12,197 bases of DNA from GCA-003244245 sp035276605. Lineage in GTDB: Bacteria; Actinomycetota; Actinomycetes; Mycobacteriales; Pseudonocardiaceae. Positions 6,580 to 12,197 of the stretch are shown one piece after another. A model generated the notes under the pieces. It saw only the letters and a list, made by a program, of their open reading frames with translations, was not told the DNA's origin and ran no database searches. The DNA lies in NCBI GenBank assembly GCA_035276605.1, contig DATELN010000213.1, positions 1 to 12,197 of the forward strand, written 5' to 3'. Position numbers and translations under genes: made by a program. Numbering within the stretch: position 1 is the first letter of the stretch; the number at the start of each line of letters is the position of its first letter.

Positions 6580-8402
6580 GACCCGTCCTCGTCGAACAGC
6601 GGGCGGATGTTGCGGGCCGCCATGATGTCGTTGTTGCCGGTGCCCGCCGCGACCATCGGCCACACCTGGGCATCCTTGCCCACCACAAAGTCGATCACGA
6701 CCGGGCGGTCGTCGATGTCCATGGCCTTTTTGATGACCTTGTCGACGTCGGGCTCGGCCTCGCAGCGCAAGCCCACGCAGCCCAGCGCCTCGGCGAGCTT
6801 GACGAAGTCGGGGATGCGGGAGTGAGTGCCAAGGTCGGTCTGCGAGTAGCGCTCGGAGTAGAACAGGTTCTGCCATTGGCGGACCATGCCCAGGCTGCCG
6901 TTGTTGATCACAGCGACCTTGATCGGGATGCGCTCGATGGCGCAGGTTGCCAGCTCCTGGTTGGTCATCTGGAAGCTGCCGTCACCGTCGATGGCCCACA
7001 CCGCGACATCCGGCCGGCCCAGCTTGGCACCCATTGCGGCCGGGACCGCAAAACCCATGGTGCCCAGCCCGCCCGAGTTGATCCAGCTGCCCGGTTTCTC
7101 GTACTTGATGAATTGGGCCGCCCACATCTGATGCTGGCCCACCCCCGCGGTGTAGATCGCATCGGGACCCACCAGGGCACCGATCCGTTCTATCGCGTAC
7201 TGCGGGGCCAGCATGCCGTCGCTGGGGCGGTCATAACCCAGCGGGAACGTTTGCTGCCAGTTGCGCAGTTGCCGCCACCAGGCATCCAGATCCGGACTGG
7301 TGGTCTGGAACTCGATACGCACCGCGTCGATCAGCTCGCCGATCACCTCGGCACAGTCGCCGACGATGGGCACGTCCGCCCGGCGGTTCTTCGAGATCTC
7401 CGCGGGGTCGATGTCGGCGTGCACCACCGCGGCGGCCGGCGCGAACGACGACAGCTGCCCGGTGACCCGGTCGTCGAACCGGGTACCGAGCGCCACCAGC
7501 AGGTCGGACCGCTGCATGGCCGCAACCGCGGCCACCGTGCCGTGCATGCCAGGCATCCCCACGTGCTGCGGATGGGAATCCGGGAAGGCGCCGCGCGCCA
7601 TCAGCGTGGTCACGACCGGCGCCCCGGTGAGCTCAGCCAACTCCCGCAGCGCCTCGGTGGCCCGCGCCTTGATCACTCCACCGCCGACGTAGAGCACCGG
7701 ACGACGGGCGTGCGCGATGAGCCGGGCAGCTTCGCGAATCTGCTTGCCGTGCGGCCGGATGGTCGGCCGGTAGCCGGGCAGCTGCAGCTCCGGTGGCCAC
7801 ATGAACAAGGTCTGCTCCTGCAGCACATCTTTGGGAATGTCCACCAGTACGGGACCCGGGCGGCCGGTAGCGGCCAGGTGGAAGGCTTCAGCGATCGCCC
7901 TGGGGATCTCCGCCGGGTCTTTGACGAGCATGTTGTGCTTGGTGACCGGCATGGTGATACCGGTGATGTCCGCCTCCTGGAAGGCGTCTGTGCCGATCAG
8001 CGCTCTGGTCTGCTGGCCGGTAATGGCCACCACCGGCACCGAGTCCATGTGCGCGTCGGCCAGGGGTGTGACCAAGTTCGTTGCCCCGGGCCCGGATGTC
8101 GCCATGCACACCCCGACGCGCCCGGTGGCCTGCGCATAGCCGGTAGCGGCGTGACCGGCGCCCTGCTCGTGGCGGACCAGGACGTGGCGGACCTTCGTGG
8201 AGTCCAGCAGTGGGTCATAAGCAGGCAGGATCGTGCCACCCGGAATCCCGAACACGGCCTCGCACCCGAGCGCTTCCAGGGAGCGCACGAGCGACTGCGC
8301 GCCGCTGACTCGCACCGGTGCGCCTACCGGCGGAGCCGGCCTGGGCGGTTGCGTCGGACTCGGCATTTCTCTGGACATGTCTCTCGGAGTCACGGTTGTC
8401 AT
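6576..8402 (-). CDS. ilvB: Acetolactate synthase large (catalytic) subunit, 608 aa
   Basis: IlvB is the thiamine diphosphate and FAD enzyme that joins two pyruvates, or pyruvate and 2-ketobutyrate, the first common step of branched-chain amino acid synthesis. The first 30 residues are a Pro-rich variable lead. The PYR domain follows with the catalytic Glu79 in VRHEQGAGHAATGYA, then GPGATNLVTPLADAHMDSVP and GTDAFQEADI. The central FAD domain has RFDDRVTG (308-315). The PP domain has the ThDP motif GDGS (473-476) to NN (500-501) and GMVRQWQ. The ATG at 8402 has AGGG seven bases upstream. The gene stands 42 bases behind a leader terminator and is the first of an ilvB-ilvN-ilvC operon. The 5' end could also be one of the downstream ATGs at codons 9 or 13. 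Confidence 0.98.
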   Translation of the reverse strand: MTTVTPRDMSREMPSPTQPPRPAPPVGAPVRVSGAQSLVRSLEALGCEAVFGIPGGTILPAYDPLLDSTKVRHVLVRHEQGAGHAATGYAQATGRVGVCMATSGPGATNLVTPLADAHMDSVPVVAITGQQTRALIGTDAFQEADITGITMPVTKHNMLVKDPAEIPRAIAEAFHLAATGRPGPVLVDIPKDVLQEQTLFMWPPELQLPGYRPTIRPHGKQIREAARLIAHARRPVLYVGGGVIKARATEALRELAELTGAPVVTTLMARGAFPDSHPQHVGMPGMHGTVAAVAAMQRSDLLVALGTRFDDRVTGQLSSFAPAAAVVHADIDPAEISKNRRADVPIVGDCAEVIGELIDAVRIEFQTTSPDLDAWWRQLRNWQQTFPLGYDRPSDGMLAPQYAIERIGALVGPDAIYTAGVGQHQMWAAQFIKYEKPGSWINSGGLGTMGFAVPAAMGAKLGRPDVAVWAIDGDGSFQMTNQELATCAIERIPIKVAVINNGSLGMVRQWQNLFYSERYSQTDLGTHSRIPDFVKLAEALGCVGLRCEAEPDVDKVIKKAMDIDDRPVVIDFVVGKDAQVWPMVAAGTGNNDIMAARNIRPLFDEDGS

Positions 8403-8443
8403 GGTCCTGCCCTATTTTCATCGCTTGCTCGGCCCCGGGCATC

Positions 8444-8481
8444 AAAAAACCCTCGCCGCCCGGTGGGCTCAAGCGAGGGTT
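8444..8481 (-). terminator. ilvB attenuator: intrinsic terminator
   Basis: On the minus strand AACCCTCGC (8481-8473) pairs perfectly with GCGAGGGTT (8456-8448), with an inner GCCC/GGGC stem closing an ACC loop, and the T run continues to 8444. It is a textbook intrinsic terminator 42 bases before the ilvB start codon and downstream of a Val/Leu-rich leader peptide. Termination here would shut off ilvB-ilvN-ilvC when branched-chain aminoacyl-tRNAs are plentiful. Confidence 0.92.
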
Positions 8482-8518
8482 GGCGCGTCGACGTCTGGGG
8501 TTCTTCAGACGACGCGCC
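8482..8518 (-). promoter_or_regulatory. ilvB leader hairpin abutting the terminator
   Basis: GGCGCGTCGTCTG (8518-8506) pairs with CAGACG (8497-8492) and ACGCGCC (8488-8482), leaving a three-base TCG bulge. Its left arm covers the last codons of the leader peptide and part of its stop; its right arm ends exactly where the terminator stem begins. The loop (8505-8498, AAGAACCC) could alternatively pair with the terminator's 3' arm and U run (GGGTTTTT), which would be an antiterminator. A ribosome at the leader stop codon would hide that loop. The alternative pairing is my inference. Confidence 0.65.
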
Positions 8519-8549
8519 TACGAAGTACGAGGACGCTGCGGATCAGCAC
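8505..8549 (-). CDS. ilvB leader peptide, 14 aa
   Basis: The peptide is MLIRSVLVLRRRVV: eight of its 13 residues after the start are Val, Leu or Ile. Two are spelled with codons rare in this G/C-rich background (GTA, CTT). It lies upstream of a hairpin and a strong intrinsic terminator in front of ilvB, so ribosome stalling on Val, Leu or Ile codons would report tRNA charging. The GTG start has no ribosome binding site; instead a promoter is placed so that transcription begins at or within a base of the GTG, making it a leaderless ORF. Attenuation with a leader peptide lacking a ribosome binding site is known for Corynebacterium glutamicum ilvBNC, which supports the call. Confidence 0.85.
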   Translation of the reverse strand: MLIRSVLVLRRRVV

Positions 8550-8556
8550 GTCGCCG

Positions 8557-8586
8557 ACGGTAACTGCCGCACCCCAGCACAGTCAA
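8557..8586 (-). promoter_or_regulatory. Promoter of the ilvB leader and ilvBNC operon
   Basis: On the minus strand TTGACT (8586-8581) is followed after 18 bases by TACCGT (8562-8557), a good -35 and a TANNNT -10. Seven bases later is the GTG of the leader peptide (8549), the expected distance to a transcription start. The promoter lies 53 bases beyond the stop of the upstream trans-sulfuration gene, so the ilv operon is transcribed on its own. Confidence 0.8.
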
Positions 8587-8638
8587 CCTAGTAGGACGCT
8601 GTCCCGCATACTGGGAGCAAGGCCGCGGGTACGCTCGA

Positions 8639-9802
8639 TCAGACCTTAGCGAGCGCCTGGTCGAAGTCGGCGATAAGATCATCGGCGGCCTCGACGCCGC
8701 AGCTGATCCGGATCAGGTCGTCGGTGATGCCGACCCGTTCGCGATCTTCTGGATTCATGCCGGCGTGTGAGGTGGCCGCGGGGCGGGTGATGAGCGTTTC
8801 GACGCCGCCCAGGCTCGGCGCTGCGTGCGGGATCCGCAACGCCTCAAACAGGCTTTCTGCCGCCTCGCTGCCGCCTGCGAGGCGCAGGCTGAGCACGCCG
8901 CCAAAGCCGCAGAGCAGCTGCGCCGCGTGCGTGTGATCAGGATGGAAAGGCAACCCTGGGTAGTTGACTCCGACGACCTTCGAATGCTCGCTGAGGAAGC
9001 CGGCCAGCGCCGCGGCGTTGTTGTTGCAGGCATGAACCCGCAGCGCCACCGTCTTCAGGCCTCGTGCCAGCAGGAACCCGGCGTGCGGATCCAGGCTGCC
9101 GCCGTAGTGATTGAGGGTGCGGCGGATCCGGTCGATCAGCTCGGTGCTCCCGGCGATGCTGCCCGCGACGATGTCCGAATGGCCGTTGAGGTACTTCGTC
9201 GCGCTGTGCAAACACAGATCGAATCCGATCGGCACGGGCTGGAAGTTCACGGGGCTTGCGAAGGTGTTGTCGATCACGGTAACCAGCTGGTGTTGCCGGG
9301 CGAACGTGACCATCTCCCGCAGCCGGCCCACGCGCATCAACGGATTGGTGATCGTCTCGATCAGAACCGCCCGGGTATGGGGAGTTCGGGCGGCCTCCCA
9401 CGTGTCGGGCCGGTTGGCGTCGATGAACGTGTAGCTCCAGCCAAGCTTGTGGGCGTGGTGGGTGAGGAAGTCATGGGTGCCGCCATACAGGCAGTCGCTG
9501 GCCAGCAGATGGTCTCCGACCCGTAGCAGGGTGTGCAGCGCCGCGGTCACCGCCGCCATGCCGGAGGCGGTCGCCAGCGCGGCTTCGGCGGCTTCCAGGG
9601 CCGCCAGCTTGTCGTGCAGGTACGTTTGCGATGGCGTTGAGCTCAGACGCAGATATCTGATGTCGTGGTAGTCGGTGCCTGGCTCGCCGGAAAAGACCGT
9701 CGACTGGTAGATCGGAAATACCACCGAACCTTCGGGGCCCGGTCGGCGCTCGCCGGCGTGCACGGCAAGGGTCTCGATTCCGCGGGCGTGCTCTGTTCGC
9801 AC
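8639..9802 (-). CDS. PLP-dependent trans-sulfuration enzyme (cystathionine synthase/lyase family), 387 aa
   Basis: This belongs to the Cys/Met metabolism PLP family, cytosolic enzymes that make or split cystathionine or act on O-acylhomoserine or methionine. The Schiff-base Lys is K203 in LHSATKYLNGHSDIVAG; Asp178 (VIDNTF) contacts the pyridine nitrogen, Tyr106 (LYGGTHDF) stacks on PLP, Tyr50-x-Arg52 binds the phosphate from the neighbour subunit, and Arg368 (LIRISCGVE) binds the substrate carboxylate. The common YxRxxNPT motif is YLRLSSTPS here. Beta-lyase, gamma-lyase and gamma-synthase cannot be separated by eye. The start is GTG 9802, with GGAGGA seven bases upstream, lying inside vapC, whose TAG directly abuts the GTG. 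The gene seems to be the third of a vapB-vapC-enzyme operon. Confidence 0.92.
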   Translation of the reverse strand: MRTEHARGIETLAVHAGERRPGPEGSVVFPIYQSTVFSGEPGTDYHDIRYLRLSSTPSQTYLHDKLAALEAAEAALATASGMAAVTAALHTLLRVGDHLLASDCLYGGTHDFLTHHAHKLGWSYTFIDANRPDTWEAARTPHTRAVLIETITNPLMRVGRLREMVTFARQHQLVTVIDNTFASPVNFQPVPIGFDLCLHSATKYLNGHSDIVAGSIAGSTELIDRIRRTLNHYGGSLDPHAGFLLARGLKTVALRVHACNNNAAALAGFLSEHSKVVGVNYPGLPFHPDHTHAAQLLCGFGGVLSLRLAGGSEAAESLFEALRIPHAAPSLGGVETLITRPAATSHAGMNPEDRERVGITDDLIRISCGVEAADDLIADFDQALAKV

Positions 9803-10222
9803 CTAGATCTCCTCCGTACCGCAAGCAGGTAGCAGCGACACTCCGTTGGCATGGTGGCAAAGACGGGCCAGGTCATCGGAATTGCCCGTGACCACAAGTG
9901 CGTCAAGCAACTCCGCAGTGGCCACCACGCACGCCTCCACCACTGAACCTGTGCGGGCCCGGGAACGGAGCTGCGCGGCGCGACGGGCCAGGGGCTCGTC
10001 CAGCGGCGCAACCACGGACAATCCCACGATGCGGCTGACCAGCGTGTCGGGTATCGGGCTGGCGGCCAGCGACTCAGCGAGCACAGCGGCGGGCACGATC
10101 GGTGGCCACCGCCCGCGCCGCCGCAGCGCTGCGATGCGAGCGGCGGCCTGCCGGTCCCGGCGGCCCAGCGCGATCATCCCACCGGAGTCAAGGATCAGGC
10201 TCGTCGATGCGGGTCGTCTCAT
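9803..10222 (-). CDS. vapC: PIN-domain toxin, VapC-like, 139 aa
   Basis: VapC toxins are Mg2+-dependent ribonucleases of the PIN fold, held inactive by the VapB partner. Asp12 in SLILDSGGMIAL and Glu50 in AAVLAES fit the first two acidic positions. The third, usually Asp in a VDAxVVATA motif, is Glu96 (VVEACVVATA), and the last is within VVTGNSDDLARL (112-122), where Asn114 replaces the usual Asp and Asp116/117 follow. So the catalytic set is altered but still acidic; activity is likely but not certain. The ATG overlaps the stop of the antitoxin gene (ATGA). Its TAG is directly followed by the GTG of the trans-sulfuration enzyme, which is unusual for a VapC. Confidence 0.85.
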   Translation of the reverse strand: MRRPASTSLILDSGGMIALGRRDRQAAARIAALRRRGRWPPIVPAAVLAESLAASPIPDTLVSRIVGLSVVAPLDEPLARRAAQLRSRARTGSVVEACVVATAELLDALVVTGNSDDLARLCHHANGVSLLPACGTEEI

Positions 10223-10470
10223 GTGGGGCGGCGCCGAGCTGGCGCGGTCGCGGTGTCGACCCAGGCATCCGCCGCCGCCAGCTCGTCGGCGGTGGGTGGG
10301 CCACCGAGTTCGACCGCCAGCTCGGCGAGGTACTGATCGGTTGCGGCGGCCAGTTCCCGGCGTCGAAGCTCGATCCGGACGGCATGCTGGGCAAGCTCGG
10401 AGATCGGCAGCTGTAACTGCTTGACCGCCTGGTGAAGATCGCCTGGTAGGTAGATCTGCACCCGCGGCAT
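10219..10470 (-). CDS. vapB: Ribbon-helix-helix antitoxin, VapB-like, 83 aa
   Basis: The N-terminal part, MPRVQIYLPGDLHQAVKQL then a helix PISELAQHAVRIELRRRE, is a ribbon-helix-helix DNA-binding fold; the C-terminal tail (about 50-83, LGGPPTADELAAADAWVD) is the region that would wrap the toxin. The stop overlaps the vapC start by four bases, the usual VapBC layout. There is no ribosome binding site, and a TACAGT -10 box ends six bases before the ATG, so the mRNA is probably leaderless. An 8-bp direct repeat covers the promoter and start codon and is a likely site for autorepression. It is divergent from the Cfp6-like gene, 48 bases away. Confidence 0.82.
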   Translation of the reverse strand: MPRVQIYLPGDLHQAVKQLQLPISELAQHAVRIELRRRELAAATDQYLAELAVELGGPPTADELAAADAWVDTATAPARRRPT

Positions 10471-10488
10471 ACGCCTACTGTACGCCTA
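10470..10488 (-). promoter_or_regulatory. vapB promoter with direct-repeat operator
   Basis: The 8-bp sequence TACGCCTA occurs at 10470-10477 and again at 10481-10488, an 11-bp period, about one helical turn. On the minus strand TACAGT (10482-10477) between and within the repeats acts as -10, and transcription would start on the A of the vapB ATG (10470). No good -35 is seen. Ribbon-helix-helix antitoxins commonly bind such tandem repeats, so this fits autoregulation by VapB or VapBC. Confidence 0.6.
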
Positions 10489-10518
10489 TTTGGGATTGCT
10501 CCGACGGCCCGCCACTAT

Positions 10519-10932
10519 GTGACGGTGACTGACTCCGCCACGGTGACCTTTCGACTCCCGCTGACCGCACTACTCGGGGTGTTCGGGTTGATCGTGTGCA
10601 TGACCCCGGTCGCCTTCGGCGCTCCTGGACTTCAGGTGCTGTACCTGGTGCCGCTGATGCTTGGAGTCTGGCTGGTTCAGACTCGCACCGTGGTCGGCCC
10701 CGACACCGTGGTGGCGCATCGAGTATGGGGTTCGCAGCGGATGGCGTGGTCCGAGCTCGCCGGCTTACGGGTTGATGATCAGTCCCGGATATGGGCGGTA
10801 TTGCACGGAGGCAACGAGGTGGGATTGCCGGCGGTGCGCGCCCGTCACCTTCCCATGCTGGCGGCGCTGAGCGGGGGCCGGCTGCCGGCTCCCCTCGCTG
10901 AGGCCGACGGGCCACCTAAGGCACAAGGTTGA
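10519..10932 (+). CDS. Cfp6-like membrane protein with bacterial PH domain, about 137 aa
   Basis: Two hydrophobic segments (about 11-31 and 34-54: FRLPLTALLGVFGLIVCM, GLQVLYLVPLMLGVWLV) are followed by a short beta-rich domain of the bPH type: TVVGPDTVVAHRVWGSQRMAWSELAGLRV then IWAVLHGGNEVGLPAV and a PMLAALSGGRLPAP tail. This order matches the low-molecular-weight antigen Cfp6 of mycobacteria, which also sits beside ilvB; the role is unknown. The start is uncertain: GTG at 10519 or GTG at 10525, neither with a clear ribosome binding site. It is divergent from vapBC, which lies between it and ilvB here but not in M. tuberculosis. The C-terminal 15 residues are polar and variable. Confidence 0.82.
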   Translation: MTVTDSATVTFRLPLTALLGVFGLIVCMTPVAFGAPGLQVLYLVPLMLGVWLVQTRTVVGPDTVVAHRVWGSQRMAWSELAGLRVDDQSRIWAVLHGGNEVGLPAVRARHLPMLAALSGGRLPAPLAEADGPPKAQG

Positions 10933-11008
10933 CGGTCTCGTTAACGCGTATCGATATGGCGTCGTCGCTTACCAGCGGCATACAGCTACGCATTTAACCT
11001 GGCAGACC

Positions 11009-12193
11009 ATGCCTCCCCTGGTGCCGGGCCCGGCCCGCGCTCGCCGCCGCGCGATCTGCGTACTGGTCACGTTGGTGGGGCTGCTATGCGCATGCTCGGT
11101 AACGCCGACCTTTCCGGACCGGGGCACTGGCCCATTTCACTCCAAGCTGGAGACCGGAATGGAGGCCGGACCGCGGCCACAGATCGAAGGCCCGTTCCAG
11201 ACACAGGGCCCAAGCGCACCCGGACAGCCACCGCCGGGCCCACCGCAGGGCTGCGTCGACCCCGATCCGGCTGTGGTCGCAACGTGCCTGGAACCGATCT
11301 CTGCGCTCGTCGTCCTGCCTGGCTCCACGCCGGTGGGTCTAGCCGCCGAGCGCACCACCGGCCGGATCCTGCAAGTCCAGCGGCAACGACCGAACCGGGA
11401 AGTCACCTCCCTGGTTGTGGACCCGGCGGGGGACGGCGGTCTGACCGGCCTGGCGCTGTCTCCCAGCTACACCGAGGACGAACTGCTCTACGCCTACGTC
11501 ACCACGCCTGTCGACAATCGGGTGGTCCGGATTGCGCCGGGCGACATGCCCAAGCCGGTCCTGGTTGGCATTCCCCGGGGGACCACCGGCAATGCGGGCG
11601 CGCTCGCGGTGGACTCGCACGGGATGCTCCTGGTCGCCACTGGAGATGCCGGAAACCCGGCATTAGCCGCGGACCCGCAGTCCCTGGCCGGCAAGGTGTT
11701 GCGAATCGATGCCTTCGGCCATCCCGCACCGGGCAATCCGGCCGGCTCAATGGTGATCGTCAGCGGGTTGCACTCACCAGGTGGGTTGTGTATCGACCCA
11801 GTGACCAAGGAGCTATGGATCACCGACCGGTTGCCCGACCATGATCTGTTACACCGGGCACAGCCGGGACGACCGCTGGGGCGTGCAGCGTGGACGTGGT
11901 CCGGTGGCAGCGCCGCCGCGGGCTGCGTGGTCATGCTGGGTCGCATCCAGGTTGCCTTCGCCAGCGGAGCGCCGATGTTCGCGCTCGGGATCGGACCGGG
12001 CGGCACCTTCATCGGCCCGCCGTTGCAAATCCCGTTGGAACGCTACGGCCGGGTTTCTGCGGCCGCTCTGAGCCCGGACGGCCGGGCGCTGTGGCTGGGT
12101 ACGGTCAACAAGACAGGCGCGAACCGCATCTCCAGCGACGACCGCGTCTTCATCCTGCCTGACTTAGTCGGCCCCGGGGCGGGGCACGACTAA
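11009..12193 (+). CDS. lppZ: LppZ-like lipoprotein with PQQ-dehydrogenase-type beta-propeller, 394 aa
   Basis: The signal peptide has an Arg-rich start (10-14), a hydrophobic core (15-26) and a lipobox LCAC with Cys29 as the lipidated residue, so the protein is anchored outside the membrane. A Pro/Gly-rich linker (about 35-80) leads into a six-bladed propeller of the sugar/sorbosone dehydrogenase type: VDPAGDGGLTGLALSPSYTED (137-157), YAYVTTPVDNRVVRI, GNAGALAVDSHGMLLVATGDAGNPALAADPQSLAGKVLRID (in part 194-234) and LSPDGRALWLGTVNKTG near the end. Where soluble glucose dehydrogenases have the catalytic His before NGG, this protein has Gly194-Asn195, as in LppZ, so a dehydrogenase activity is doubtful. 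TAACCT (10995-11000) could be a -10 for a very short leader. The gene follows the Cfp6-like gene by 76 bases. Confidence 0.9.
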   Translation: MPPLVPGPARARRRAICVLVTLVGLLCACSVTPTFPDRGTGPFHSKLETGMEAGPRPQIEGPFQTQGPSAPGQPPPGPPQGCVDPDPAVVATCLEPISALVVLPGSTPVGLAAERTTGRILQVQRQRPNREVTSLVVDPAGDGGLTGLALSPSYTEDELLYAYVTTPVDNRVVRIAPGDMPKPVLVGIPRGTTGNAGALAVDSHGMLLVATGDAGNPALAADPQSLAGKVLRIDAFGHPAPGNPAGSMVIVSGLHSPGGLCIDPVTKELWITDRLPDHDLLHRAQPGRPLGRAAWTWSGGSAAAGCVVMLGRIQVAFASGAPMFALGIGPGGTFIGPPLQIPLERYGRVSAAALSPDGRALWLGTVNKTGANRISSDDRVFILPDLVGPGAGHD

Positions 12194-12197
12194 CGTC

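Noticed and set aside
6822..8591. 589-aa plus-strand ORF antisense to ilvB.
   Set aside because: Shadow of the high third-position G/C in ilvB; composition is Arg/His/Gly-rich and no domain is seen.
1..12197. tRNA genes, insertion sequences, integrase sites and CRISPR arrays.
   Set aside because: No cloverleaf T-loop motif, transposase ORF, terminal inverted repeats with target duplications, or regularly spaced repeats were found on reading both strands.

Overview
The window comes from a high-GC actinobacterium. The order ilvB-ilvN-ilvC-serA-leuB, a PH-domain Cfp6-like gene and an LppZ-like lipoprotein beside ilvB, a DUF397 gene and apparently leaderless starts all fit the Mycobacteriales/Pseudonocardiales. 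From memory, the LeuB, SerA and IlvB sequences look closer to Pseudonocardiaceae-type proteins than to Mycobacterium tuberculosis. This is an impression without a search; the family is uncertain, the phylum is not. Unlike M. tuberculosis, no extra genes lie between ilvC and serA.

Layout. (1) 1-213, minus strand: what looks like the 5' leader of a gene that begins at 27 and leaves the window. It has a 13-codon leader ORF with CTT, TTA and TTG leucine codons, two mutually exclusive hairpins, and an intrinsic terminator with six U just before the gene. (2) 214-2084: a small islet with a 75-aa Cys-containing protein (minus), and divergently a GT-B glycosyltransferase overlapping a stand-alone DUF397 gene (plus). 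It is closed by a hairpin terminator shared with leuB. (3) 2100-8586, minus strand: branched-chain amino acid and serine block, promoter to 3' end: ilv leader peptide/attenuator, ilvB, ilvN, ilvC, serA, a 21-bp perfect inverted repeat, leuB. (4) 8639-10470, minus strand: a vapB-vapC type toxin-antitoxin pair whose last codon directly abuts the GTG start of a PLP-dependent trans-sulfuration enzyme. (5) 10519-12193, plus strand: a Cfp6-like membrane PH-domain protein and an LppZ-like beta-propeller lipoprotein.

How it works together. IlvB/IlvN make acetolactate or acetohydroxybutyrate, IlvC reduces and isomerises it, LeuB acts in the leucine branch, and SerA starts serine synthesis. The best-supported control signal is the ilvB leader: a -35/-10 promoter placed so that transcription starts on the GTG of a 14-codon peptide (MLIRSVLVLRRRVV), a hairpin over its last codons and an abutting intrinsic terminator. 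This matches the attenuation known for Corynebacterium glutamicum ilvBNC. A similar leader at the left edge suggests a second attenuated amino acid gene just outside the window.

No tRNA, rRNA, insertion sequence or CRISPR array was seen. The parts most worth a second look are the left-edge leader, the vapBC-trans-sulfuration coupling, the perfect inverted repeat over the serA stop codon, and the glycosyltransferase-DUF397 pair with its divergent small protein.
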